The notes under the pieces: generated by a model
Seen by the model: only the letters and a program-made list of their open reading frames with translations
Told to the model about the DNA's origin: nothing
The model's database searches: none
In this document: piece after piece, positions 6,975 to 16,400 of the stretch
Layout: every line of letters begins with the position of its first letter
Numbering within the stretch: the first letter of the stretch is position 1
Program-made: the position numbers and the translations under genes
Origin: Pontibacter aquaedesilientis
GTDB lineage: Bacteria; Bacteroidota; Bacteroidia; Cytophagales; Hymenobacteraceae
DNA length: 64,000 bases
Assembly (NCBI RefSeq): GCF_014773225.1
Contig: NZ_JACXAJ010000008.1
Location: 1-64,000, forward strand
Direction: 5' to 3'

Positions 6975-7691
6975 TTACTTCTGCGCCTGGATACCAAGGA
7001 TTTTGTAAATCTCAGTGAAGTCTGGCGTCAGGATGATCTCCGTACGACGGTTCTTAGCTTTTGCGGCAGCAGAACGACCCGTATCCACAGGCTGGAAGAA
7101 AGCACGTCCGGCAGGCGTTACACGGTCAGGAGAAAGGCCGCGCTGTGTCATCAGACGAGTGATCTCAGTGGCACGCAGTACGCTCAGGTCCCAGTTGTCG
7201 GCAATGTTCTTGGTGCCGGCCAGTACTTCCACGTCATCTGTGTGGCCTTCTACCATCACACCCACGCTCTGGTTTTTCTTCAGTACGTTCACCAGTTGGT
7301 CAAGAGCTTGCTTACCGGTGTTGTTCACTTTCGTGCTGCCTGTCGCGAAAAGCAGTTTGTCAGACATAGACACGTATACCTTGCCATCGCGGATGCTCAC
7401 GCTCAGGTCACCCTGGTTGAAGCCCGCAAGGGCGGTGTTCACCTCATTGCGCAGATCGTCCAGAATTTTCTTCTGATCATTCATGGCGCGCTCCAGGTCA
7501 GCAAGCTTCTGCTCACGCTCTTTCAGGGTACTGCTCAGCTCGTTTACTTTGTCGCGGTTGGCAGCCTGCTCACGCTCCAGCGCCTCTTTGCTGGCTTTCA
7601 GTTCGTCATACTTCTTAGACGAAACGCACGAAGACATCATAGCGCCGCATAGCAGCAGGGATAAAGAGGCTTTTGTGAAATTAGATTTCAT
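6975..7691 (-). CDS. OmpA-family lipoprotein with coiled coil
   Basis: The 238-residue protein has a lipoprotein signal (MMSSC, lipid-modified Cys at residue 22), a long coiled coil (about residues 27-85, rich in Glu/Lys/Leu) and a C-terminal OmpA peptidoglycan-binding domain (about 105-215). The domain shows LLFATGSTKVN, the peptidoglycan-contact motif EGHTDDV, LSVLRATEITRLM and the ending AKNRRTEI. Such proteins tether the outer membrane to the cell wall in Bacteroidota. It starts with ATG at 7691 after a signal-like leader and is transcribed alone from the 430-bp intergenic region it shares with the divergent peptidase gene. Confidence 0.88.
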   Translation of the reverse strand: MKSNFTKASLSLLLCGAMMSSCVSSKKYDELKASKEALEREQAANRDKVNELSSTLKEREQKLADLERAMNDQKKILDDLRNEVNTALAGFNQGDLSVSIRDGKVYVSMSDKLLFATGSTKVNNTGKQALDQLVNVLKKNQSVGVMVEGHTDDVEVLAGTKNIADNWDLSVLRATEITRLMTQRGLSPDRVTPAGRAFFQPVDTGRSAAAKAKNRRTEIILTPDFTEIYKILGIQAQK

Positions 7692-8121
7692 GTGAATGGG
7701 TTGTTTATTTTGTTGTTTGTTAATTTTTAACTGGCAACTATGGGAAAGAACGCATTAGGAAACCCTGATCGTATACCTGGTCTCTTAAATAATTCGGATT
7801 CACTGCCCCAGCTGTCGTTTGAATAAGCAAATATTATGCTAAAACTATATATTATAAGCTTTATAGGTGAAAAATATTTTTCCGGATGGGTTTTGCTTTC
7901 TTTGTGAGTAAGTAATGGTCTGTTAATAAGTGCTATGTGGTGTAAAGCGAGGCTATGTGCTCCTGTGCAAGGTGATGCAGGCTGTTTAATTGAAACAGCG
8001 GATCGAACTGTGGGCACACGGAAGGTTCACATTGGGAAAACGCATTTCTGTTTACGGAAAAATAACTTAAATTTAGAGATTGTTTACATTCACGGAAACC
8101 TTACATACCTATACCTTCCCC
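7692..8121. other. 430-bp intergenic region between divergent genes
   Basis: No gene is supported here. The region separates the start of the OmpA lipoprotein gene (minus) from the isoaspartyl peptidase gene (plus) and must carry both promoters, but I find no exact TAnnTTTG box. Near-matches exist (for example GCATAATATTTGC read on the minus strand at about 7827-7840). Several AGGTATA/TATACCT words occur (7772-7778, 8110-8116). Possible start extension of the peptidase to 8080 is unlikely because it would precede the signal peptide. Confidence 0.5.
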
Positions 8122-9150
8122 ATGAAAAAGAAACTATACCTGAGCTGGGTTCTGGTGCTGCTTAGCTTTGTCAGCTTTGCACAGCAGAAGCCCGACTATT
8201 CTAAAATAACCCTGGTCATACACGGCGGTGCGGGCACTATCACCAGGGCCAACATGACCCCCGACAAGGAGAAAGCCTACAAGGAGACGCTCAACCAGGC
8301 ACTCGAAGCAGGTTATGCCATCCTCAAAAAAGGTGGCACCAGCCTGGACGCGGTGGAGGCCACCGTGCGGGTGATGGAAGACTCACCGCTGTTTAATGCC
8401 GGTAAAGGGGCCGTGTTCACCAACGAAGGCAAAAACGAACTGGACGCTGCGATTATGGACGGCCGTGATCGCAATGCAGGGGCCATCGCCAGCGTGACCA
8501 CCGTACGAAACCCCATCTCAGCGGCCCGTGCCGTGATGGAGAAGTCGGAGCATGTAATGATGATCGGTTCCGGTGCCGAGAAGTTTGCCACCGAGCAAGG
8601 TATAGAGATCGTGGACCCGTCTTACTTCCACACCGAGACCCGCTTCCAGCAACTGCAGAAAATCAAAGACAAAGAAAAGACCGAACTGGACCACAGCGGC
8701 TCTGGCAGCAACGAGAAGATCTTCATCGAAGGCAATAAGTTTGGCACCGTCGGAGCTGTCGCCCTGGACGCCTACGGTAACCTCGCTGCGGCCACCTCCA
8801 CAGGCGGTATGACCAATAAACGCTACGGTCGCGTGGGCGATGTGCCGATTATAGGGGCCGGCACCTTTGCCGACAACAACACCTGTGCGGTGTCGGCAAC
8901 GGGCCATGGCGAGTACTTTATTCGCTCGGTGGTAGCGCACGACATCGCTGCCCTGATGGAGTACAAAAAGTTTTCGGTAAAAAAGGCCGCTGAAGAAGTG
9001 GTGATGAAAAAACTGGTAGAGCGTGGCGGTGAAGGCGGCGTGATTGCCCTGGACCGTAACGGTAACTTCGCCATGCCTTTCAACTCGGCAGGTATGTACC
9101 GTGGCTACATCAAGAACGGCAAAAGCGAAGTGGCGATCTACAAGGACTAA
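8122..9150 (+). CDS. iaaA: isoaspartyl peptidase/L-asparaginase, exported
   Basis: The ATG at 8122 gives 342 residues with a clean signal peptide (MKKKLYLSWVLVLLSFVSFA). The Ntn-hydrolase fold of the plant-type asparaginase family is evident: LVIHGGAGTI near residue 31, GKGAVFT near 95, LDAAIMDG near 107, and the autocleavage site FGTVGAVALD in which Thr209 becomes the N-terminal nucleophile of the beta subunit; SNAG-like FNSAGMYRG closes the protein. It removes beta-aspartyl residues from peptides or hydrolyses asparagine, here likely in the periplasm. A perfect 20-bp terminator stem follows at 9163-9213. Confidence 0.93.
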   Translation: MKKKLYLSWVLVLLSFVSFAQQKPDYSKITLVIHGGAGTITRANMTPDKEKAYKETLNQALEAGYAILKKGGTSLDAVEATVRVMEDSPLFNAGKGAVFTNEGKNELDAAIMDGRDRNAGAIASVTTVRNPISAARAVMEKSEHVMMIGSGAEKFATEQGIEIVDPSYFHTETRFQQLQKIKDKEKTELDHSGSGSNEKIFIEGNKFGTVGAVALDAYGNLAAATSTGGMTNKRYGRVGDVPIIGAGTFADNNTCAVSATGHGEYFIRSVVAHDIAALMEYKKFSVKKAAEEVVMKKLVERGGEGGVIALDRNGNFAMPFNSAGMYRGYIKNGKSEVAIYKD

Positions 9151-9162
9151 ACCTCGATCAGG

Positions 9163-9213
9163 TATAAAACAGGAGCGGCGGATCTATCAAAGGTCCGCCG
9201 CTCCTGTTTTATA
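9163..9213. terminator. two-way terminator, perfect 20-bp stem
   Basis: Positions 9163-9182 (TATAAAACAGGAGCGGCGGA) and 9194-9213 are perfect reverse complements around an 11-nt loop, with an A4/T4 tract inside the outer end of the stem. It separates convergent genes and should stop transcription from both sides. Confidence 0.85.
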
Positions 9214-9226
9214 GGTATAAGAAACG

Positions 9227-9613
9227 CTACTGTTCGTTATCTGCCTTTATCCAGTGCAATGCTTTGTCACGGTCGATGTGCTCGAAATACTTTACCTTGG
9301 CCGTCGTGAAAGGAGATGCCATCACAGTGAGCCAATCCAGCCACTTCCGATTGCCCACTATGGCCACCCTGTTAAAGTCTGCGGCATGCCTGAAGTCGAA
9401 TTTCAGGTCTTCCCAAAGCGCCCTGAGCGAAAGATCCTCCACCTCCTGTAATTCCGCATAGACGCGGACTTTGCCATACTGCTTTATTTTCTCCTCCAGG
9501 ATAGGCAGCATCACCTGGTAGTCGTACTTGTCAATGCTGCCGGTAAGGCGTAAAGCCACCAGGTCTTCTTTCGACTCTTCAAGTAACTGTAGCATGGTGA
9601 TCAGGTTTGTCAT
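9227..9613 (-). CDS. SpoIIAA-like (STAS/SEC14) protein
   Basis: The ATG at 9613 gives 128 residues; an upstream GTG at 9634 would add seven. The fold pattern matches the SpoIIAA-like family: an N-terminal beta strand (LVALRLTGSIDKYDYQVMLP), central strand-helix unit (KVRVYAELQEVEDLSLRALW), then FNRVAIVGNRKWLDWL and a C-terminal FEHIDRDKALHWI. Members of this family are small cytosolic proteins of uncertain role, often stress-linked and possibly lipid or ligand binding. It is followed by the two-way terminator at 9163-9213. Confidence 0.8.
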   Translation of the reverse strand: MTNLITMLQLLEESKEDLVALRLTGSIDKYDYQVMLPILEEKIKQYGKVRVYAELQEVEDLSLRALWEDLKFDFRHAADFNRVAIVGNRKWLDWLTVMASPFTTAKVKYFEHIDRDKALHWIKADNEQ

Positions 9614-9689
9614 AAGTACGTAACGCCCGATCACGCGTTCAGGTATAGGATCTGATTACAGCACTACTTATACCTTGTTTTGTGCTAAT

Positions 9690-10088
9690 TTATGGTGTGT
9701 TTCCATCAAGGCGGCGAAGCTCACGGAGTAGCGCCTCGCGGGTGGTGACTGTTTTGCCGTCTGCGAACCGAATGCTGTAAGGGGTACCCGAAGATGACGC
9801 CGACGCCAGCTTAAGGATAAAGCCTTCCGCTGTTTTTACTTTCTCGCCGTGCTTCTGCCATTTCGACTCCAGATGGCTGGCTGCTTTTTTGGGGTCGTAT
9901 TCGCTGTTATTCCGGATAAAAGTGGCACCTTCGAGACCGCGGATGTATTGCAGGAGCTTGGCTACCTTTTGGCCTTCGGAGAGGCTGCCGCCCACGTTAT
10001 GGGTATACTGTGGTGCTTGCGCTGCTGTGTATTGAAATGCCCCTTGGGTACCGAAAAGAGCGAGTGCGATCAAGACTACTTTAAGCAT
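9690..10088 (-). CDS. DUF5329 family exported protein
   Basis: The 132-residue protein has a signal peptide (to about residue 24, AAQA) and a small domain typical of DUF5329: a helix with LLQYIRGLEGATFIRNNSEY, then AASHLESKWQKHG, KTAEGFILKLASASSSGTPY and IRFADGKTVTTREALLRELR. The order of these motifs is what identifies the family; its function is not known. The gene stands alone, about 145 bp from the divergent large exported-protein gene at 10234. Confidence 0.82.
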   Translation of the reverse strand: MLKVVLIALALFGTQGAFQYTAAQAPQYTHNVGGSLSEGQKVAKLLQYIRGLEGATFIRNNSEYDPKKAASHLESKWQKHGEKVKTAEGFILKLASASSSGTPYSIRFADGKTVTTREALLRELRRLDGNTP

Positions 10089-10233
10089 AAATTTTGTACT
10101 TCTTTATTTTTAAAAAATCTGATAAACTGTAATTAATTTTGTGGCATTAACGCACTTAATTTCAGGTCGTAACGTTAGGTTCAGAAGCAAAAGCTATACC
10201 TTTTTCTGCCGTTGTAACGGTAACACGTAATTT

Positions 10234-12162
10234 ATGAAAAGAATAACTCCTCTATTCATGTTGGCACTGCTGATATGTCAGCAGGCTTTTTCCCAGCAGA
10301 ACATTGAAACCAGACTGGGCTATCATTACAACGATAAATTTGAATTTTCGGATGAGTGGCAGTATCTCTCCACGGATATTTACCTCTATAATGGCGGCCA
10401 GTTCAACCGGGTTTTGAATGAACTGGAGACTGGCGTGAAGAAGGATCGGAAGAACCGCTATGCGTATGAACTCGAGCACCTGTTCATCACGGCTCAGCTA
10501 AAGAACCTGAAGCTCTTTGGCAACGACCAGATTGTGTATCCGCTATTTAACTTCAACATCAATCGCGACAAAAACGACTACCACACCCAGGTGAGCGATC
10601 ATTTGGAGGTAGTGCGCATCATCGACAAGATGCCGCTCAGCTCAGCCCAGAACAATATTGATGCTGCCATCAACGCCAAAGCCGTCTCCACACAGGATGG
10701 TGATCAGGTGTTTAACCTGGTAGCCAGCCAATTGGTGAATCTCTCTAACCTGGCCAACCCGTCGGTGGCGGTGATGTCGCTGGTGGGGGAGTTCGGTAAC
10801 CTGCTGAGTGCCCGTGCCAAGAAGAAGGAATACAAGTTCAGCTCTACCATCCGGCTTTACGAAGGGCAGAACTTTGACACACGCCTGCACTCGGTTAAGG
10901 TTTACGTGTTTGTGCCGGGCAGCGTGAAAGCCGTGACCCTGAAACCAGCCAAACTTGCCGATTACCTGAGTAAAAACACAAGCAAGCTAGACCGTAGGCA
11001 ACTGGAAGATGCCATTGGCTACAAAGACTACCCTTACATTGTGGTGGCCAACTACAAATCGCTCTATAAAGTGGATGTGCTGACAGGGGACGAAGTAACA
11101 ATGGATCTGATCGAGAAACGCAGGCAGAAGATACAGACGGCTTACGATACCAAGCTGATGAATGACGAGACTTATCGCCAGGAGAAACTGTATGTGGAGT
11201 TCCTGCGGATTTTCGCGGAGATGAAACAGAACCTGAACGCTTACCGGCTCAACTATCGCAATAACTCCCCGGAGATCAATGCTAAAAACCTGTTCGGCAT
11301 TATGCAGGAATACAAGCGCATGAAAACCGCTTTTGAAGCCCGTGAAAAGGAGTTTGACAAGAACACGACTTACAAGAATATTTTCCGGCCTGAGTACGAG
11401 TCCATTTTGGGCAATGCTGACTTATACCTGGATGCCGACCATAATCTGAAAAACGCCAAGGTGCTGGTAAACACCCTGCAAGAACTCGAGAACAACCCCA
11501 AAGCGTGGGATATACCCGCCAAACGCGAAGCTGCACTGGCCAGGCTGTCGGCTGTAGAACTGCCCCGCGCCGATTACCTGTCGGCTTCGGTGGAAGGGGA
11601 AGCGATTGTGCGCCTGACAAAAAAGCTGGAAGACCTACAGTATCGCGAGGTGTTTGAGAAAGAGGTGAAGAAGCTGGCGGATGCGCAGGCCTCTGACGAA
11701 ACGGTGCCCATGCGCAATGCCCTGCAGGACAAGGCCAATACCAGCAACTGCGTGAGTTGTCGCGACAAAGTGCGCGACGCCGTCAGCGAGTATAACAAAC
11801 GCTACGAATCATTCCGGTTGAAGGAAGAGAAAAAGGAAATGGGCGCTTTGCAGAGTGCCGCTGAGGAGCAGGTGCTCCGCCAATTGCGCTGGCAGTCGTG
11901 CTTCGAAACCAACTTACAGGCAGTAGCTGTGGCCAGCACCGAAAACGGGATGGACAAATACTACAGCAAGCTGAATGAGAAGAGTAGCGATTTTTCCGTG
12001 ACCATCAAGGAGCTGGAGGCACTCGTGAAAAACGAGCCTGCAAACCCTCGGCTGCAGCAGGTGCAGGAATACAACAAAGAGCTTAAGCGGCTTATGCAAG
12101 ACGCAGAGCAGCACTATGCCCTGCTCTGTCAGTTGGACAAGAAACTGTGTCAGTGTCAATAA
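10234..12162 (+). CDS. large exported protein of unknown function, 642 aa
   Basis: I do not recognise this family. A signal peptide (MKRITPLFMLALLICQQAFS) indicates export. The mature protein is highly helical and charged: an N-terminal alpha/beta part with aromatic residues (residues 25-230), then a long helical region (about 310-640) with YRQEKLYVEFLRIFAEMKQN and several coiled-coil-like stretches. A CxxC pair (NCVSCRDK, near residue 512) and three more cysteines at the very C-terminus (CQLDKKLCQCQ) could bind metal or form disulphides. It is followed 41 bp later by the DUF421 gene and may form an operon with it. Confidence 0.65.
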   Translation: MKRITPLFMLALLICQQAFSQQNIETRLGYHYNDKFEFSDEWQYLSTDIYLYNGGQFNRVLNELETGVKKDRKNRYAYELEHLFITAQLKNLKLFGNDQIVYPLFNFNINRDKNDYHTQVSDHLEVVRIIDKMPLSSAQNNIDAAINAKAVSTQDGDQVFNLVASQLVNLSNLANPSVAVMSLVGEFGNLLSARAKKKEYKFSSTIRLYEGQNFDTRLHSVKVYVFVPGSVKAVTLKPAKLADYLSKNTSKLDRRQLEDAIGYKDYPYIVVANYKSLYKVDVLTGDEVTMDLIEKRRQKIQTAYDTKLMNDETYRQEKLYVEFLRIFAEMKQNLNAYRLNYRNNSPEINAKNLFGIMQEYKRMKTAFEAREKEFDKNTTYKNIFRPEYESILGNADLYLDADHNLKNAKVLVNTLQELENNPKAWDIPAKREAALARLSAVELPRADYLSASVEGEAIVRLTKKLEDLQYREVFEKEVKKLADAQASDETVPMRNALQDKANTSNCVSCRDKVRDAVSEYNKRYESFRLKEEKKEMGALQSAAEEQVLRQLRWQSCFETNLQAVAVASTENGMDKYYSKLNEKSSDFSVTIKELEALVKNEPANPRLQQVQEYNKELKRLMQDAEQHYALLCQLDKKLCQCQ

Positions 12163-12203
12163 CCAGCTGATAACATTACCCGGATGTTCCCCGTTGGAAA
12201 TGT

Positions 12204-12701
12204 ATGGTTGATGTGCTGGACACGCTTTTAGGGATAGGCTCCGATTCGCTCACATGGTGGCAGATGTCCATCAGAGCGGTGCTGGTTTTCATAGCGGCCT
12301 TGCTGATTATACAGGTCGGCAATAAGCGCATTTTCGGCAAGCATACCGCATTCGATATTGTACTGGGTATCATTTACGGCTCCATTCTCAGTCGTGCCAT
12401 TACAGGCAACTCCCCCTTTTGGCCCACGCTTGCTGCCGCCCTCACACTGGTTTTGCTCCACCGTTTTTTTGCGTTCATGGCTTACAATACATCAGGGTTT
12501 TTCGGACCCTTCATCAAAGGAGACCCAGTGTGTTTGATAAAAGACGGCAAGATTCAAGAAGATGAGCTGAAGAAACACAGCCTAACCGAAAAAGACCTGA
12601 ATGAGGCTTTGCGCTCTGGGGGCGTCACAGATGCAAAAGACGTGGCATACGGTTTTCTGGAGCGCAGCGGGGACATCAGTATCGTTAAAAAAGACTCTTA
12701 A
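12204..12701 (+). CDS. DUF421 (YetF-like) membrane protein
   Basis: The 165-residue protein shows three membrane segments (about 22-40, 48-65 and 72-92) followed by a cytosolic YetF/DUF421 domain. The signature parts are VGNKRIFGKHTAFDIVLGI and GSILSRAITG in the membrane part and GDPVCLIKDGKIQEDELKKH in the soluble part. YetF proteins of Bacillus have been linked to spore and membrane lipid biology; here the role is unknown. It is shorter than typical 220-residue YetF but ends naturally. Its stop codon lies inside a long perfect palindrome (12698-12743). Confidence 0.85.
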   Translation: MVDVLDTLLGIGSDSLTWWQMSIRAVLVFIAALLIIQVGNKRIFGKHTAFDIVLGIIYGSILSRAITGNSPFWPTLAAALTLVLLHRFFAFMAYNTSGFFGPFIKGDPVCLIKDGKIQEDELKKHSLTEKDLNEALRSGGVTDAKDVAYGFLERSGDISIVKKDS

Positions 12702-12743
12702 ACAGAAATGCCTTTCCGAATTCGGAAAGGCATTTCTGTTTAA
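12698..12743. terminator. 46-bp perfect palindrome, two-way terminator
   Basis: Positions 12698-12720 and 12721-12743 are perfect reverse complements (23 bp each, centre GAATTC), containing AACAGAAATGCCTTTCC and its complement. The DUF421 stop codon TAA (12699-12701) is inside the left arm and the thioredoxin stop lies 16 bp beyond the right arm. With essentially no loop it would form a four-base-loop hairpin in RNA and serves both convergent genes. Confidence 0.8.
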
Positions 12744-12759
12744 TGATTTAAGCAAATGC

Positions 12760-13086
12760 TTAGGCCATCTGAGCGTCCAGCTTCTGAGCCAGCGCGCCTT
12801 TTGGAACGGCACCTACTTGTTTGTCAACAACCTGACCGTTTTTGAAGATAAGAAGCGTCGGGATGCTGCGGATACCGAACTTGGCAGACGTCTGTGGGTT
12901 AGCGTCCACATCTACTTTACCGATAACAGCCTTGCCTTCGTACTCTCCGGCCAGCTCTTCTACGATCGGGCCTACCATGCGGCATGGACCGCACCACTCT
13001 GCCCAAAAGTCTACGAGTACAGGTTTATCTGAATTGATGATCTCATCAAAATTAGCGTCAGTGATTTCTAATGCTTTGTTAGCCAT
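12760..13086 (-). CDS. trxA: thioredoxin
   Basis: At 108 residues it has the usual thioredoxin length. The redox motif WCGPC is at residues 31-35 within [15 protein letters not shown], followed by [20 protein letters not shown] with the cis-proline region (IRSIPTL) and FKNGQ. It reduces protein disulphides in the cytosol with thioredoxin reductase, whose gene is not in this window. A TATATTTG box (13148-13155, minus) about 60 bp upstream is a likely promoter. Confidence 0.97.
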   Translation of the reverse strand: MANKALEITDANFDEIINSDKPVLVDFWAEWCGPCRMVGPIVEELAGEYEGKAVIGKVDVDANPQTSAKFGIRSIPTLLIFKNGQVVDKQVGAVPKGALAQKLDAQMA

Positions 13087-13147
13087 AACTTAAACGTTTT
13101 GTTGGTTAAATTCTGTGTTTTAAATATAATGATAATTACTAGTTCGT

Positions 13148-13155
13148 CAAATATA
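13148..13155 (-). promoter_or_regulatory. -7 box of trxA promoter
   Basis: The minus strand reads TATATTTG, an exact match to the Bacteroidota -7 consensus TAnnTTTG, 62 bp upstream of the trxA start. No clear TTTG -33 box lies at ideal spacing; a TTG occurs about 22 bp further up. Confidence 0.55.
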
Positions 13156-13360
13156 AGCCCAAAGTGCGCCTGTCTGACAAGCTGTCCTGTTTGCAAACAG
13201 TCCTTGCTGCAAATTTAGAATTTATACATACGACTTTTACAAATCGAGGGTATATTTATTTGTATAAACAAATGTTATGGGGTTTAGTTTCAGGGGAGCT
13301 AAGAGTAGGGGATACGGATGTCCGAATGAGCAATGAACCGGAGTACCGATTGCAACAAAA

Positions 13361-13388
13361 AAGGTATGCCACTACCGCAGCATACCTT
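13361..13388 (-). terminator. dnaE terminator
   Basis: AAGGTATGC (13361-13369) pairs with GCATACCTT (13380-13388). On the minus strand the stem is followed by a T-run (the A-run at 13356-13362), as expected downstream of dnaE. The arms each contain a copy of the GGTAT word that is common in this genome. Confidence 0.7.
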
Positions 13389-13452
13389 CTCTATACCTGG
13401 AGTTAAGAGAAATTCATTTCCAAATCGCTCCATCCCAAAAACTTCAAATCAA

Positions 13453-16400
13453 TTACAGCAGCTTACATTCGCCCAGTCCCAAGTCCTTGATCTGACCCAG
13501 AAAGAGCTTCGGATCGATTCTATACTTACGGGAGTAGGTAGGCAGTACCAGTTTTTCGTCTGGCACGTGCAGGGTAATCTCCAGTCGTTTCTGGCCCGGG
13601 CTGGTGGCAATGGCTTCTTCCAAAGCTTCGGCCAGATTCGGAGTCAAAAGTTGCAGATTCACGTTCACTTGCACGCCCTGCGCCATTTTGTCCATCACAT
13701 CGCCCAACAGCTGGATGTTGGTTGGCTTGAGCTCCCACTGGTCCTCGGTGCGGTAGCGCAGCTGCACCTTGCCTCTGATAAACAGGTATAGCCCCTGCCG
13801 CAGGTAAGGCTGGAACTTCATGTAATCTTCGCCGAACAAGGCCATTTGCAGCGTGGTGTCATAATCCTCGATAGAGAACAGTGCAAAGGGGTTGCCATTC
13901 TTGGCTGTCCTGATGACCACCTCCGACACCATGCCGGCCACATTAATGTCTTTATTCTTATGGTTGGCAATGTCAGCTAAGGCAGAAGTGCAGTAGGAGT
14001 CGATTTCCAGTTTGAACTGGTCGAGCGGGTGTCCTGAAATGTAGAAACCTACTACTTCTTTCTCGCGGCGCAGCATTTCGGCCTGCGTCCATACCTGTAC
14101 TTCCGGGATTTTAGGTAGCGGGGAGGCCACAGCGGCACTGCCTCCGAATAGCGACTGTTGCGCTGCCTGTTGCTCGGCCTGGTAGTTGTTGCCGTAGCGA
14201 ACCGCCTTCTCCAGCAAGCTGATGTTCTCGCCTTCCGGCACTTCCATCAGCTGGGCGCGGTGGTACAGTCCCCACGAGTCAAATGCTCCGGCCAATGCCA
14301 TGCTTTCAAAGGTTTTCTTGTTCACGGCACGCAGGTTAATGCGCTTCGCGAAGTCGAAAATATCCTGGTACGGACCGTTCTTCTCTCTTTCTGAAATAAT
14401 GGCGTCTACCGCGGCTTCGCCCGTGCCTTTGATGGCGGCCAGACCGAAACGGATCTGCCCCTGTTCGTTCACGTTGAACTTGAGCAAGGACTCATTCACA
14501 TCCGGACCCAACACAGCCACACCTTGTTTGCGAGCCTCCTCAATAAAGAACGTCACCTTTTTGATGTCGTTCATGTTGTTGGTGAGCACCGCGGCCATGT
14601 ACTCGGCAGGGTAATGCGCCTTCAGGTAACCGGTTTGGTAAGCCACAACAGAGTATGCGGCGGAGTGGGAGCGGTTAAAGCCGTACTGGGCGAACTTCTC
14701 CATTACGTCGAACACCTCCGAAGCTTTCTTGGCCGGAATCTTGTGCATTTCTGCAGCACCGGCAATAAACTTCTCACGCTCCTCGGCCATCTTTTTCATG
14801 TCCTTCTTACCCATGGCGCGGCGCAGCAAGTCGGCGCCACCCAGCGAGTAACCGGCCAGAATCTGGGCCGTCTGCATGATCTGCTCCTGGTATACCATGA
14901 TCCCGTAGGAGTAATTCAGGATTGGCTCGAGCAGCTCGTGCGGGTATTCCACTTCCTCTTTACCGTGCTTACGGTTAATGAAGTTCGGGATGAACTGCAT
15001 TGGACCCGGACGGTAAAGGGCGTTCATGGCGATCAGGTCTTCAATATTGGTCGGCTGCAGGTCCTTGAGGTACATGCGCATGCCTTCCGACTCGAACTGA
15101 AACGTACCGATCGTGTCACCACGCTGGTAGAGTTCGTAAGTCTTCTCGTCGTCTATCGGAATGTTGTCGATGTCGATCTCTACGCCATGGTTTTTCTTGA
15201 TCAGCTCCATCGCGTCTTTGATGATGGTCAGGGTTTTCAGGCCCAGAAAGTCCATCTTCAGCATGCCCGCACTCTCAATCACCTTGCCATCGAACTGCGT
15301 CACCAACAGGTCGGAGTCCTTGGAAGTGGATACCGGAATGTAATTGGTGATGTCGTCCGGGGCGATAATAACACCCGCAGCGTGTATACCTGTGTTTCGA
15401 ATCGAACCTTCCAGCTTTTCGGCCAGCCTCAGCACGGCGGCGCGTGCGTCATCCCCTTCGCGGATGGCGGCCAGCTCCAGGTTCTCCATAAAGGCCTTGG
15501 CCAGCGTGGTGCCCGGAGTTTCGGGTACCATCTTAGCCAGCTCATTGGCATCCGATAAAGGAAGTGAAGTTGAACGGGCCACGTCCTTGATCGACGATTT
15601 GGCAGCCATTGTACCAAACGTAATGATCTGGGCTACCTGCGTCTTGCCATACTTGTCTACCACGTAATCAATCACGCGCTGGCGGTTCACGTCGTCGAAG
15701 TCAATATCAATATCGGGCATGGACACACGCTCCGGATTCAGAAATCGTTCGAAGAGGAGGTTATACTTGATCGGGTCGATGTTGGTGATGCCAACACAAT
15801 AGGCCACCGCCGAACCGGCGGCAGAACCACGACCCGGACCCACGAACACACCCATGTCGCGGCCACGGTTAATAAAGTCCTGCACAATGAGGAAGTAACC
15901 CGCAAAGCCCATGGTCTTGATCACGTGCAGCTCAAAGTCAAGTCGCTCGGTTACTTCGGCAGTAATTTCAGAGTAGCGCTTGGCAGCACCTTCGTAGGTG
16001 AGGTGGCGCAGGAAATCGTCGGCGTCGGCGTGCTGCGGCGGTATAGGGAAGTTCGGGAGCAAAATATCGCGCTTCAGAACAGGCGGCGTGATCTTGTCCA
16101 CTATCTCGTTGGTATTATCCACCGCCTCGGGCACATCTTGGAACAGCTGGTTCATCTCTGCCTGCGTCTTGAAGTAGAACTGGTCGTTCGGGAAACCAAA
16201 GCGTGTTTTCGGGCCAGCCTCGTCAATGCGCTGCAACATCTGGCGCACGTTCATGTGGTTGCTGTACTTGCTGCGCACATTCTCTACCGTGTCGTAAATC
16301 ACTTTCTGGTCGTCGCTCAGGAAGCGGTAATACTTCGTGGCAAAGTCACCCACGGGGGTACTCTGGTCTTCGCCGGTGTTTACGCAAAGCAAGATGTCGT

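Larger units (their letters stand above)
13087..13452. other. 366-bp intergenic region between dnaE and trxA
   Basis: No gene is supported. It carries the trxA promoter box (13148-13155), a perfect 14-bp palindrome CTGTTTGCAAACAG (13187-13200) that could be an operator, and the dnaE terminator hairpin (13361-13388). The remaining AT-rich sequence between 13200 and 13350 shows no further signal. Confidence 0.5.

Noticed and set aside
14524-15558. Plus-strand open frame of 344 codons within dnaE
   Set aside because: Antisense to the palm and fingers of DnaE, with no recognised domain or start signal.
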